A stretch of 40,942 bases of DNA from Caryophanales bacterium (GCA_029240105.1 JARBTR010000015.1:1-40942), one strand, 5' to 3'. Numbered from the stretch's first letter, positions 1 to 7,937 are shown. Program-made: numbers and translations. The notes: generated by a model not told the origin, from the sequence alone.

Positions 1-45
1 AGCTTCCTCAAGTGTTTCGTTTTTGCGAACAACTGTTTTAGACAT
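1..45 (-). CDS. rpsU: 30S ribosomal protein S21, 5' end only
   Basis: The first 15 codons read MSKTVVRKNETLEEA, which matches the N-terminus of Bacillus S21; the rest lies beyond the left edge. S21 is a small basic protein of the 30S subunit. A strong Shine-Dalgarno (AGGAGG type, plus-strand 50-60) precedes the ATG, and a good sigma-A-like promoter lies about 60-90 bases upstream. In related genomes rpsU sits beside mtaB, as here with deoC between them. The identification rests on a short but very characteristic stretch. Confidence 0.9.
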   Translation of the reverse strand, partial: MSKTVVRKNETLEEA

Positions 46-104
46 CTCTTTCCCTCCTCTCAGTACAATCAACTTTATATTTACATGAAAACATGTACCA
101 AAAC

Positions 105-134
105 ATTATAAACGAAATGTTATATCAAGGTCAA
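105..134 (-). promoter_or_regulatory. Sigma-A-type promoter of rpsU
   Basis: On the minus strand TTGACC (plus 129-134) and TATAAT (plus 105-110) are separated by 18 bases and point towards rpsU. The transcript would start near position 98 and carry a small hairpin (TACATG-AAAA-CATGTA, 82-97) before the ribosome binding site. rpsU therefore probably has its own promoter rather than relying on read-through from deoC. Confidence 0.7.
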
Positions 135-242
135 CTATTAACTAGAGATTTTAAAAACAAATTTAATAGTGACCAATTTATATTGCTATGGAAAGTATAA
201 TCATTTTCCAATACAACCATTTTTAAGTGATTGTATAACTAC

Positions 243-908
243 TTAATAGTCAGAATCAGCTGTTAAACCTTGTACAATGGCAATTCCAGCACTTGCTCCA
301 ATTCGCGTTGCGCCAGCATCTACAACAGCCTTTGCATCAGCAGCATTACGAACACCACCGGATGCTTTTACACCAAGGTCTGGACCAACTGTTTTACGCA
401 TTAATGCGATATCTTCAGGTGTTGCGCCACCACCATTGAAACCTGTAGACGTTTTAACAAAGTCTGCTCCGGCTTTAACTGATAATTCACAAGCAATTAC
501 TTTTTCTTCTTCAGTTAAAAGAGAAGTTTCAATAATAACTTTTGATCCTGCACGCCCTTTTGAGGCATCAACGACAGCACGAATATCTCTTTCTACTAAT
601 TCTAGGTCGCGATCTTTTAATGCACCTATATTAATAACCATATCTACTTCGTTTGCCCCATTTGCTATAGCGTCACTTACTTCAAATGCTTTCACTTCAG
701 GAGTATTTGCTCCTAAAGGAAATCCAATAACAGTACAAACCATTACATCTGTACCTTTTAATTGTTCAGCAGCAAATTTTACCCATGTAGGGTTCACGCA
801 AACTGATGCGAATTGATGTTCCTTCGCTTCCGCACAAAGTTTTTCAATTTGCGACTTTGTTGCATCTGCCTTTAATAAAGTGTGGTCAATTAAACTAGCA
901 ATGTTCAT
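243..908 (-). CDS. deoC: Deoxyribose-phosphate aldolase
   Basis: Class I aldolase that cleaves 2-deoxy-D-ribose 5-phosphate to glyceraldehyde 3-phosphate and acetaldehyde in deoxynucleoside catabolism; cytoplasmic. The 221-residue protein has the usual length of the short DeoC type. The Schiff-base lysine is K152 in the FVKTSTGF motif, the second active-site lysine is K181 in KASGG, and the catalytic aspartate is D89 in NEVDMVIN. The N-terminus (IDHTLLK) is canonical. The ATG is preceded by a GAGGAAAT-type ribosome binding site. It lies 77 bases downstream of mtaB on the same strand and is probably co-transcribed with it. No other deo or nucleoside-uptake gene is nearby, so it stands alone in a ribosome/tRNA gene neighbourhood. 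Confidence 0.95.
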   Translation of the reverse strand: MNIASLIDHTLLKADATKSQIEKLCAEAKEHQFASVCVNPTWVKFAAEQLKGTDVMVCTVIGFPLGANTPEVKAFEVSDAIANGANEVDMVINIGALKDRDLELVERDIRAVVDASKGRAGSKVIIETSLLTEEEKVIACELSVKAGADFVKTSTGFNGGGATPEDIALMRKTVGPDLGVKASGGVRNAADAKAVVDAGATRIGASAGIAIVQGLTADSDY

Positions 909-985
909 AACATTTCCTCTTTTCTATTCACTAGTAAACATTTAGGAGTAGTTGTATAGACAGTATGTGCCTGCTCTTTCCTTTT

Positions 986-2341
986 TTATTCCAAAACTTT
1001 CACAACTTTCCCTTCACAATAAGGATAGTTTGATTTTGTCATTTTTACTTTGACAATTTTTCCAACCATCTCTTCCGAGGCAGGAAAAACCATTCTTAGA
1101 TAATTATCAGAATAACCCTCATACATAGTAACACCATCTACTTCCTGATGTCTTTCCTCTGGGATTACTTCTAAAACTTCATCTACAAATTTATCAGCGT
1201 ATTCCATTGACAGCTGGTTAGAGAGTGTGATTAAACGTTGCACACGTTCATTTTTGATTTCCTCATCCACTTGATTTTCATATTTTGCAGCGGGAGTTCC
1301 CGTGCGTTTTGAATATGGGAAAACATGCAACTCTGAAAACTTTTGTTCTTTTATGAAATTGTACGTTTCCAAGAATTCTTCTTCAGTTTCACCTGGAAAC
1401 CCTACGATTACGTCAGAGGTAATGGCTAAATCAGGCAGTGCCTCACGTAGTTTCGCAATTTTCTCAGCAAATTCTGAAGTTGTATATTTACGGTTCATTC
1501 GCTTTAAAACAGTGTCAGAAGCAGACTGTATCGGTACGTGAAGATGTCTTACGACTTTTTCAGATTCGCTAAGAACTTTTATAACTTCATCAGTGATTTG
1601 CGAAGCCTCAATAGATGAAATTCGAATGCGTTTTAAACCCTCTACCTGCTTATCTAAATCACTTAATAAATCTGCAAGTTTGTAGTTTTCAAAATCAATA
1701 CCATACCCACCAGTGTGTATACCTGTAAGTACTATTTCCTTATATCCAGCGTCAACGAGTTGTTGCGACTGACGAACAACCTCTTTTGGATCCCGAGAAC
1801 GCACAAGCCCACGCGCCCATGGAATGATGCAAAATGTACAGAAATTATTGCAGCCTTCTTGAATTTTAAGAGATGCACGTGTTCTATCTGTAAAAGATGG
1901 TACATCTAATTCCTCAAAAACCTTTGTTTTCATTATGTTTCTTACTGCATTAATAGGCTGACGTGTTTTCTCGTATTCTTCTACCATTTCTAGTAATTTA
2001 TCACGGTCTTGTGTTCCTACAACAATATCCAGGCCAGGTATGTCTAACAGTTCAGCTCCTGCAATTTGAGCATAACAGCCTGTTGCAATAATAATGGCAT
2101 CAGGGTTCTTACGAATTGCTCGGCGGATCACTTGTCGTGATTTTTTATCCCCGGTATTCGTAACCGTACATGTATTAATGATAAATACATCAGTGGTTTG
2201 GTCTTCCTCCACTCGTTCATAACCAGCTTTCTTGAATAATTGCCACATGGCTTCTGATTCATAGCTGTTAACTTTGCAACCTAATGTATGGAACGTCACT
2301 TTTTTTGACGATTTATTTGTTAGAGTATCTATGTTCAACAA
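986..2341 (-). CDS. mtaB: tRNA (N6-threonylcarbamoyladenosine-2-methylthio) methylthiotransferase
   Basis: Radical-SAM methylthiotransferase (YqeV family) that converts t6A37 to ms2t6A37 in ANN-decoding tRNAs. The three domains of the family are present: N-terminal UPF0004 domain with cluster cysteines C22, C58 and C89, radical-SAM core with the CxxxCxxC motif at C164/C168/C171, and a C-terminal TRAM-like RNA-binding segment from about residue 385. Length 451 matches the family. The start is a TTG behind AAAGGA, with a second TTG as the next codon. A short palindrome (TCACA-N5-TGTGA, about 2368-2382) lies upstream and could belong to its promoter region. It heads an apparent mtaB-deoC transcription unit. 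Confidence 0.93.
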   Translation of the reverse strand: MLNIDTLTNKSSKKVTFHTLGCKVNSYESEAMWQLFKKAGYERVEEDQTTDVFIINTCTVTNTGDKKSRQVIRRAIRKNPDAIIIATGCYAQIAGAELLDIPGLDIVVGTQDRDKLLEMVEEYEKTRQPINAVRNIMKTKVFEELDVPSFTDRTRASLKIQEGCNNFCTFCIIPWARGLVRSRDPKEVVRQSQQLVDAGYKEIVLTGIHTGGYGIDFENYKLADLLSDLDKQVEGLKRIRISSIEASQITDEVIKVLSESEKVVRHLHVPIQSASDTVLKRMNRKYTTSEFAEKIAKLREALPDLAITSDVIVGFPGETEEEFLETYNFIKEQKFSELHVFPYSKRTGTPAAKYENQVDEEIKNERVQRLITLSNQLSMEYADKFVDEVLEVIPEERHQEVDGVTMYEGYSDNYLRMVFPASEEMVGKIVKVKMTKSNYPYCEGKVVKVLE

Positions 2342-2620
2342 TCCTTTCAGAGTTATAACTAAATTATTTTATCACAAATAGTGTGAATTTTAGGTGGTTT
2401 TAAAATTTGTTCGTAATAGCTATAAATTTTATATCAATTCTAGTTTAAGTATTTTCTATGTAAACCATTTTTATATGGTTTTCAAATTAACACATTACAA
2501 AATCTCTTGAAAATTCTACCTTCTTTCCTAAAAGCACTGAAAAATTCTATATTCACTCATAAAAAGGACCGCATTTTTTTAGCACCTAAATGCTTATAGC
2601 AAAGGGTATTTGCGTTACAT

Positions 2621-2682
2621 GCGGACGCTTTCCGCGGGCGGTCCGTGAGCCTCGCTTTCCCGCTGGAGTCGCCGCCTTTCAC
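2621..2682. repeat. GC-rich imperfect hairpin, probable dispersed intergenic repeat
   Basis: About 62 bases of clearly higher GC than the flanks. The left arm (2621-2638, starting GCGGACGC and ending GCGGG) is an imperfect reverse complement of the right arm (2659-2675, CCCGC through GTCGCCGC), with a ~20-base loop. Sequences of this general type (CTTTCCGCGGG ... GAGTCGCCGCCTTTCA) are, from memory, common between genes in Bacillales genomes. No transposase or target-site duplication is visible. Confidence 0.55.
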
Positions 2683-2791
2683 TTCAATCCCCTTAAAAGT
2701 TGATTTACCTCCAATTAACGCATGCGATTCAATTACAATGAAAAAACCCAAAGTTCTGTAACCAAAATTTTTAATTTTTTTAAAAAACTAT

Positions 2792-2818
2792 TGCAACAAA
2801 ATGTGCTTGTATAGTGTC
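2792..2818 (+). promoter_or_regulatory. Possible ECF-type promoter for the sigma factor operon
   Basis: TGCAAC (2792-2797) and TGTC (2815-2818) are 17 bases apart, resembling TGwAAC-N16/17-CGwC promoters of Bacillus ECF sigma factors with one mismatch in each box. If real, this would be the autoregulatory promoter. A 9-bp inverted repeat (CAATAGTTG 2844-2852, CAACTATTG 2867-2875) follows in the leader. The match is weak. Confidence 0.3.
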
Positions 2819-2901
2819 TAATAGTATAGAACACTAAAATTTCCAATAGTTGTGACCTTTTAAACTCAACTATTGTTTTCTTTGCAAAGAGGTGTTGGGG
2901 A

Positions 2902-3432
2902 GTGTTTTTATTTTCTTCTATTAGTTTTTCTGAAAGTGAAAATGATAGAATCAGTCAATTTCGAGAATTGTACTCATTGTATTGGACCGATTTATATCGA
3001 TTCGCCTATTACATGCTTGGAAATCGTCAAGATGCCGAGGATGCTGTTCAAGATGCTGTTTTATTAGCTTACAAAAATTTTTCTCAGCTGAAAAATCCAG
3101 ACGCTTTTAAATCATGGTTGTTTACGATTTTATCTAACCGATGTAAACGAAAATTGCGCATGATTATTCGAAATCGAAAGTTCATGTTTGATTCTGACAT
3201 TTCAATGGTAACTAATACAGGAAGAACAGATGAATTGCAAAATGCGATTGACTTATATAGCGAAATTGAAAAGCTATCATTTGAAGAAAAGTTAATTATG
3301 AACCTTTCAATACATGGAGGATATAAAAGTCATGAGATATCAAAAATCGTTGATATGCCTGAAGGTACAGTTCGTTCAAAACTCCATCGGGCTATACATA
3401 AAGTCAAAAACAAATTAAGAGAGGATGAATAA
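2902..3432 (+). CDS. ECF-type RNA polymerase sigma factor
   Basis: A 176-residue sigma-70 family protein of the extracytoplasmic-function group. Region 2 spans roughly residues 20-88 (LYSLYWTDLYRFAYYMLG, QDAEDAVQDAV, then FKSWLFTILSNRCKRKLR). Region 4 spans about 120-172, with a helix-turn-helix around YKSHEISKIVDMPEGTVRSK. Region 3 is absent, as expected for ECF factors. The GTG start is chosen because AAAGAGGTG lies seven bases upstream. Its stop overlaps the region of the next gene start, so the two are translationally coupled. Known ECF factors are held by a co-transcribed membrane anti-sigma factor, and the downstream membrane protein is the natural candidate. I cannot assign it to a named Bacillus sigma factor, and the stimulus is unknown. 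Confidence 0.88.
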   Translation: MFLFSSISFSESENDRISQFRELYSLYWTDLYRFAYYMLGNRQDAEDAVQDAVLLAYKNFSQLKNPDAFKSWLFTILSNRCKRKLRMIIRNRKFMFDSDISMVTNTGRTDELQNAIDLYSEIEKLSFEEKLIMNLSIHGGYKSHEISKIVDMPEGTVRSKLHRAIHKVKNKLREDE

Positions 3433-3433
3433 A

Positions 3434-5620
3434 ATGAATTTTGAAGATAAAGCAGATCAAAAAATTTCAGAAGATGTTTCAATTTTAAAAGAAAAATTAC
3501 AACCGCTGGATGAGAAACTGACAGTTCCCTCTTCTCTGCATCCTGTATCTGTTTCTTTACAAAAAGAAAAGCGTACTAGATATTTTAAAGCTATAGCCAT
3601 TGCCGCATCTGTTGCTATTATACCTTTTGCTTTATGGACTCTTAACCAGTTAAAAACAGAAACTAAAATCAAAAAAATCAATAAAAAAATTGAACAAATT
3701 ACCCAAAAAGTAGATGATAACGGGGTAAGTTACGACGATGTTAAACAAGTTTATCTTGCGATAAAAAAACGTAATGATTTGGTTTCGGCCACTGATGGGA
3801 ATAGAACCTTTGGTGGGGCATTAAAAAACGGCAGATCTGAACTCATGATGGCAGACAAGGCTAATCTGGCTAATTCAACATCTGTTTCTAAAACAAATGT
3901 ACAAGTTGATGGGGTTGATGAAGCGGATATTGTAAAGACAGATGGTAAGACGTTTTTTTCTGTTTCAAACGTTCCCTATTATACAAAAATGACCGCATCA
4001 GGTATGTATCAAGAAAAAAGCACTGTTCAAATCACTAGTTCACTTAGAACTGGTGAAATGAAGCTGTTACATTCAATTCAAATTGATGGAAATGTTTCTG
4101 AGCTATATTTAAAAGATGACCTACTAGTCATAATCAACCAACCTACAACAGAGTATTACGATAAAAAAGGTGATAAAAAGATTACAAGTAAAGAATATTT
4201 TGATTTGATGCAAGAAAATAATAATATTATCTCGAATCAAAGTGCATATGAAGAGTTTTATAAAAATTATGTTTCAATTAATAAAACTAGCGCACGAATA
4301 TACGATGTAAGCAAACCTGATGCACCGGTATTGAAAAGAGAATTTTCTCAAGATGGATTTTACCAATCATCTCGACTAGTAAATAATCATTTATACCTTA
4401 TTTCAAACGCACCTAAAGAAGGCGAATTTGAAAGCCAAACGAAGGAAGAAGATGTTGAATTAAATCAAATTATTCCATACTCACAAGACAGTTTAACCGA
4501 AAATAAAGAAACATTGGTTAGTGGGAAATGTATCACAATTTCTCCTAATCCCACCTCTTTTCAATATGTCGTTTTAAGTGGGCTTGATATCTCAGCAGAA
4601 ACTGAGGCACAAACTGTAGCATGCCTTGGCGGTGGCAGTACTATTTACGCAAATGAGAAATCACTTTATGTATTAGCACCTGAATATTCAGATTTGTACG
4701 GTACTACGGAAAGTAATTTTATTATGATAGACCGGGCCATGCCTTTTTCAAACAAAACAAACATAAAAAAATTCAATCTAAATAATGGCGCGCCAAAATT
4801 ATTCGCATCAGGTACGTTACCTGGTGGTATCTTAAATCAATTTTCTCTTGATGAATTTGAGGGGAATTTACGGGTTGCTGTTACTGAATACGGAGAAAAG
4901 CAATCGAATTCGATCTATGTTTTAAATGAAAATCTTGAGACTATAGGAAAAATTACTGAGTTAGCTCCAGGAGAAAGAATCTATTCCGTTCGTTTCATGG
5001 GTGAAAAAGGTTATGTAGTTACCTATAAACAAGTTGATCCACTTTTTGCATTGGACTTAAAGGAACCAACCAATCCTAAAGTAACGGGAGAATTAAAAAT
5101 CCCTGGGTTCAGTGAGTATCTACACCCCTATTCAGATGGCTTTTTAATTGGGATTGGTAATGATACGAAACCTAACGATCATGGTGGCGAACAAAGAAAT
5201 GGCATGAAAATTTCCATGTTTGATGTTCGTGATCCGCTTAGCCCTAAAGAAGTACAAAGTTTACCTATTGGGGATACGTATTCTTATTCGGAAATTTTGC
5301 AAAACCATAAGGCGCTTTTATACTCAAAAGAAAAAAATTTAATTGGTTTCCCTGTTCAAACAAATGGTTCAAACGAATTTTTCGTTTTCAAAATACTTGA
5401 AAATAAAGGATTTGAACTAATTGGGAAAGTTTCGCAAAAACCAGCAGATTGGGAAAAGAGAGAATCAATGCTAAATTACGGGAATAACTACTCTTACTCT
5501 TCCATGATTCAGAGAGGCATATTAATTGATGATGTACTATACACAGTTTCAGTAGACGGCATCAAAGCAAGTTCAATACATGATTTTAAACCAATTAGCC
5601 AAGTTGACTTTCCAGAATAA
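3434..5620 (+). CDS. Membrane-anchored beta-propeller protein, candidate anti-sigma factor
   Basis: A 728-residue protein with a charged, cytoplasmic N-terminus of about 50 residues, one membrane segment at about 51-70 (AIAIAASVAIIPFALWTL), a coiled-coil-like lysine-rich stretch, and a large extracellular domain resembling the secreted C-terminal beta-propeller family (Pfam Beta_propel; NVQVDGVDEADIVKTDG is typical of it). The ATG at 3434 is preferred over one at 3425 because AGAGAGG sits nine bases before it and directly abuts the other. The gene starts right after the sigma factor stop. Topology and position suggest that the short N-terminus binds the sigma factor and the propeller senses an external signal. 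No zinc-binding anti-sigma HxxxCxxC motif is visible, so the anti-sigma role is inference. A rho-independent terminator follows at 5662. Confidence 0.8.
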   Translation: MNFEDKADQKISEDVSILKEKLQPLDEKLTVPSSLHPVSVSLQKEKRTRYFKAIAIAASVAIIPFALWTLNQLKTETKIKKINKKIEQITQKVDDNGVSYDDVKQVYLAIKKRNDLVSATDGNRTFGGALKNGRSELMMADKANLANSTSVSKTNVQVDGVDEADIVKTDGKTFFSVSNVPYYTKMTASGMYQEKSTVQITSSLRTGEMKLLHSIQIDGNVSELYLKDDLLVIINQPTTEYYDKKGDKKITSKEYFDLMQENNNIISNQSAYEEFYKNYVSINKTSARIYDVSKPDAPVLKREFSQDGFYQSSRLVNNHLYLISNAPKEGEFESQTKEEDVELNQIIPYSQDSLTENKETLVSGKCITISPNPTSFQYVVLSGLDISAETEAQTVACLGGGSTIYANEKSLYVLAPEYSDLYGTTESNFIMIDRAMPFSNKTNIKKFNLNNGAPKLFASGTLPGGILNQFSLDEFEGNLRVAVTEYGEKQSNSIYVLNENLETIGKITELAPGERIYSVRFMGEKGYVVTYKQVDPLFALDLKEPTNPKVTGELKIPGFSEYLHPYSDGFLIGIGNDTKPNDHGGEQRNGMKISMFDVRDPLSPKEVQSLPIGDTYSYSEILQNHKALLYSKEKNLIGFPVQTNGSNEFFVFKILENKGFELIGKVSQKPADWEKRESMLNYGNNYSYSSMIQRGILIDDVLYTVSVDGIKASSIHDFKPISQVDFPE

Positions 5621-5661
5621 GAAATCCATTTACTTTACCCCCCATGTAAAGTTAATAAATG

Positions 5662-5711
5662 AAAGAACGCAAAACAAATTGCTTAAATGCAAGTTGTTTT
5701 GCGTTCTTTTA
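5662..5711 (+). terminator. Rho-independent terminator of the sigma/beta-propeller operon
   Basis: A perfect 16-bp stem (5662-5677 with 5694-5709, AAAGAACGCAAAACAA) with a 16-base loop ends in T-rich sequence. It lies about 40 bases after the beta-propeller stop codon. Confidence 0.85.
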
Positions 5712-5749
5712 TTTACTGTTTAAGTAGATTTATTATCGAATAGCGATAT

Positions 5750-5837
5750 ACCGTTTAAGGATATTTATTTTACCGATTATGGATATTTATTTTACCGATT
5801 AAGGATATTTATTTTACCGATTAAGGATATTTATTTT
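5750..5837 (+). repeat. Four tandem 22-bp repeats
   Basis: Four head-to-tail copies at 5750-5771, 5772-5793, 5794-5815 and 5816-5837. Copies 3 and 4 are identical; copies 1 and 2 differ at one or two positions in the ACCGATTAAGG half. The second half (GGATATTTATTTT) is invariant. The array ends inside the left arm of the palindrome at 5831-5855, just upstream of a promoter. A 22-bp period places each copy on nearly the same helix face, which fits cooperative protein binding. Confidence 0.9.
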
Positions 5838-5855
5838 ATGATTATCATAAAATAA
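5831..5855. promoter_or_regulatory. 25-bp perfect palindrome, Fur/PerR-like operator candidate
   Basis: Perfect inverted repeat with 12-bp arms around T5843. Its central 15 bases (5836-5850, TTATGATTATCATAA) match the PerR box TTATAATNATTATAA at 12 of 14 defined positions and a Fur 7-1-7 box at 10 of 14. It ends 3 bases before the -35 hexamer at 5859. Which regulator binds is unknown. Confidence 0.55.
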
Positions 5856-5858
5856 ATA

Positions 5859-5888
5859 TTGACAAAGATTATTTTTTTTATGTATTAT
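5859..5888 (+). promoter_or_regulatory. Sigma-A-type promoter of the yozG-like/DUF4173 operon
   Basis: TTGACA (5859-5864) and TATTAT (5883-5888), 18 bases apart, with a TG before the -10. A second dyad (TATTAT-C-ATAATA, 5883-5895) overlaps the -10 and extends towards the start site, so a bound repressor would block polymerase. The leader to the first ATG is about 150 bases. Confidence 0.7.
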
Positions 5889-5935
5889 CATAATAATAAG
5901 AAAGAAATTTATGAAAAGTTACATCGGAGAAATCT

Positions 5936-6018
5936 AGCCGTGTATTGTTGCCAATCGTCTCCGATTCCTTGGACAATTCTGACACGCGCTCTACTTCCTA
6001 AATCTCTATTGGATTTAG
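5936..6018 (+). other. Folded leader of the yozG-like gene
   Basis: The leader can form an irregular hairpin at 5936-5990: AGC/GCT, CGTGT/ACACG, ATTGT/ACAAT, CCAA/TTGG and TCG/CGA pair in nested order around a TCTC loop. A second hairpin (CTAAATC 5998-6004, GATTTAG 6012-6018) stands just before the ribosome binding site AGGAGG at 6029-6034. An alternative pairing ATCGGAGA (about 5923-5930) with TCTCCGAT (about 5958-5965) would exclude part of the first hairpin. There is no terminator-like T-run. This is not a riboswitch class I recognise. Confidence 0.45.
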
Positions 6019-6045
6019 ACTATCGCGGAGGAGGTACTCTACATA

Positions 6046-6255
6046 ATGATTGTCGTAAATCTTGATGTTGTAATGGCCCAAAGGAAAATGAGTTTAAATG
6101 AACTTTCACAAAAAACGGGCATTTCAACAACCAATCTTTCCATACTCAAAACAAATAAAGCAAAGGCAATACGATTCTCTACTCTTGAAGTAATTTGTGA
6201 CGTTTTAAATTGTACACCAGGTGAAATTGTTACGATCCAAAAAGAAAATAAATAG
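6046..6255 (+). CDS. Small Cro/CI (YozG-type) helix-turn-helix regulator
   Basis: A 69-residue protein that is almost entirely one HTH domain: MIVVNLDVVMAQRKMS, then LNELSQKTGISTTNLSILK (helix-turn-helix) and RFSTLEVICDVLNCTPGEIV, as in the YozG/XRE family. These one-domain regulators usually sit beside a gene for a small membrane protein, and here a large membrane protein follows after 27 bases. AGGAGG at 6029-6034 supports the start. It may control its own promoter, where palindromes and four 22-bp repeats lie, but the target site is not known. Confidence 0.9.
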   Translation: MIVVNLDVVMAQRKMSLNELSQKTGISTTNLSILKTNKAKAIRFSTLEVICDVLNCTPGEIVTIQKENK

Positions 6256-6282
6256 ATTTAAATTCATTTAAGGAGGAGAAAA

Positions 6283-7827
6283 ATGAATAACTCGATTGAT
6301 AATCAATCAGATGTTTTAAATCAAAAGCCCATATATAAACCGGAACAAAAAAAATACGACATCTCGCCAACAAATGGAACGACTTTACTCGTTGTTTCTG
6401 TCCTACTTGGTTTTATATTCACCATTTGTTTTTCAGATCCATCGATCTTTCCTAATCTATCGTTATTAGTCTTTACTATTTTTACGGTTGTTTTTGTTCC
6501 CTATATTTTTAGAAAGTTTCATTGCCTTCAAAACAGTAAGGGATTGATTTGGGCGATTCCGATGCTCTTTTTAGCTACATGTAATTTGATTTTTTCAATT
6601 AATGCTTTTACTTACCTAAATTGTTTGGCTGAACTTGGTTTACTAGCTATTTATTCAAATGCACTTCTTTCAAACAAACCACTTTTTTCAGGATTCACCG
6701 TTTTCTTTAAGCGTACTTTTAGTACCCTTTTACCTGACAAAATTGGAGTTGGTATGTTCTTACTATTTAATATAATCAAGACTAATTCTGAACAGGGACA
6801 TTCAACAAAAGTTAATCATTTTAAGAAGATTCTAATCGGGGTTGTGCTATCCCTTCCATTTCTAATTATTATCACAACTCTTTTGTTCAATGGAGATTTG
6901 GTTTTTAGAGAATTGATTAATCATTCCTTTAGCGGCTTTTTTGACTATTTTAAAGGCTTTGATTTAGGTAAATTTTATTTTAGAACTATTGTGTTTTTCA
7001 TCTCCACCTTTTACATTATGGGTTATTTATATCATTCTAAGGTAAACAAAAAAGAGTATACATCACGTGAAATGAAAACCGGTATTGACCGAACAATATC
7101 GATAACATTTTTAACGATGTTAAATGCGCTTTTTCTAGTTTTCTGTGTCATTCAATTCACTTATCTATTCACAGACGGTGTTCTTACTCTCCCAGCAGAT
7201 TTCACTTATGCAGAATATGCACGAAAAGGATTTTTTGAATTGCTTTTTGTAAGTTGCATTAACTTTGCAGTTGTCATTGCTTTCTTGAATTTTATGAAAA
7301 GAATGGATAATAAGAGCCTTGTTAAAAAAATGTTGTTTGCATTATGTGTCTTCACTGGATTACTAATCAGTTCCTCTTTTTATAGAATGTTTATGTATGT
7401 GGATTCTTACGGGTTTACGATACTACGAGTTGCGGTTCTTACATTCTTAATTATGGAATGCATTCTAATTGCGATGGCTACAATCAGCATATTCAAAGAG
7501 AACCTTCAGCTATTTAAAAGTTCGTTTTATGTCAGCTTATGCTTTTACTTACTAGTAAACATCCTTGCAAGTGAACCTACTGTCACATGGTTGAATATTG
7601 AAAGATTCCATCAAACTGGTAAATTCAGTAACCAATATTTTGCAGAAGAAACACTTGTTGATAGCCTTGGAATGATGAGGGAATTTTATCAGGAAGTACC
7701 TAATGATGAGGATGCAGAAATTAAGGATAACCTTTCTAAGGGGATTAACCGTATCGAAAGCAATTTAAATAATGAACAGTCTCACTGGCAAAATTATTCG
7801 ATTATTAAAGAATTAAATACAAAATAA
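6283..7827 (+). CDS. Polytopic membrane protein, DUF4173-like
   Basis: A 514-residue protein with an N-terminal hydrophilic tail of about 30 residues, around ten to twelve hydrophobic segments up to about residue 425, and a soluble C-terminal tail of about 90 residues rich in acidic and Asn residues. Layout and the motif FFELLFVSCINFAVV resemble the DUF4153/DUF4173 family of unknown function. AAGGAGGAG stands just before the ATG. It forms a two-gene operon with the YozG-like regulator, a pairing common for stress- or antibiotic-responsive membrane proteins, but no substrate or reaction can be read from the sequence. Confidence 0.82.
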   Translation: MNNSIDNQSDVLNQKPIYKPEQKKYDISPTNGTTLLVVSVLLGFIFTICFSDPSIFPNLSLLVFTIFTVVFVPYIFRKFHCLQNSKGLIWAIPMLFLATCNLIFSINAFTYLNCLAELGLLAIYSNALLSNKPLFSGFTVFFKRTFSTLLPDKIGVGMFLLFNIIKTNSEQGHSTKVNHFKKILIGVVLSLPFLIIITTLLFNGDLVFRELINHSFSGFFDYFKGFDLGKFYFRTIVFFISTFYIMGYLYHSKVNKKEYTSREMKTGIDRTISITFLTMLNALFLVFCVIQFTYLFTDGVLTLPADFTYAEYARKGFFELLFVSCINFAVVIAFLNFMKRMDNKSLVKKMLFALCVFTGLLISSSFYRMFMYVDSYGFTILRVAVLTFLIMECILIAMATISIFKENLQLFKSSFYVSLCFYLLVNILASEPTVTWLNIERFHQTGKFSNQYFAEETLVDSLGMMREFYQEVPNDEDAEIKDNLSKGINRIESNLNNEQSHWQNYSIIKELNTK

Positions 7828-7853
7828 ATTCCTGTATCGTAGATATACAAAGT

Positions 7854-7886
7854 AAATGACCGTTCATTTTTGAGCGGTCATTTTAT
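7854..7886. terminator. Terminator of the DUF4173 operon
   Basis: Stem AAATGACCGTTCA (7854-7866) and TGAGCGGTCATTT (7871-7883), one G-T pair, TTTT loop and a T-rich tail. An A-rich left flank makes it possibly active from the rsmE side too. Confidence 0.8.
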
Positions 7887-7937
7887 TAATTTTTGATATC
7901 TACTTTGAAACAGAATCTAAAATACGTAATTTTATGT

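Larger units (their letters stand above)
2342..2901. other. 560-base gene-free region between mtaB and the sigma factor gene
   Basis: No convincing gene is present. The region holds the upstream region of mtaB, a weak hairpin (AAACCAT/ATGGTTT near 2463-2480), a GC-rich hairpin repeat at 2621-2682, a possible ECF promoter at 2792-2818 and a 9-bp inverted repeat at 2844-2875 just before the sigma factor. Most of the rest is AT-rich. A 64-codon open frame across the GC-rich repeat looks like a chance product of that repeat. Confidence 0.7.

Noticed and set aside
277..816. 179-codon plus-strand frame opposite deoC
   Set aside because: It is the antisense shadow of a clear deoC gene and has no recognisable features.
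2557..2751. 64-codon open frame on the minus strand
   Set aside because: It runs through the GC-rich hairpin repeat, has no ribosome binding site and resembles no protein; it is a by-product of the repeat.
5750..5837. Possible CRISPR array
   Set aside because: The 22-bp units are contiguous with no spacers and no cas genes are nearby.
5859..6065. Open frame of 68 codons in the yozG-like leader
   Set aside because: Its start lies inside the -35 box and it overlaps the well-supported HTH gene in another frame.
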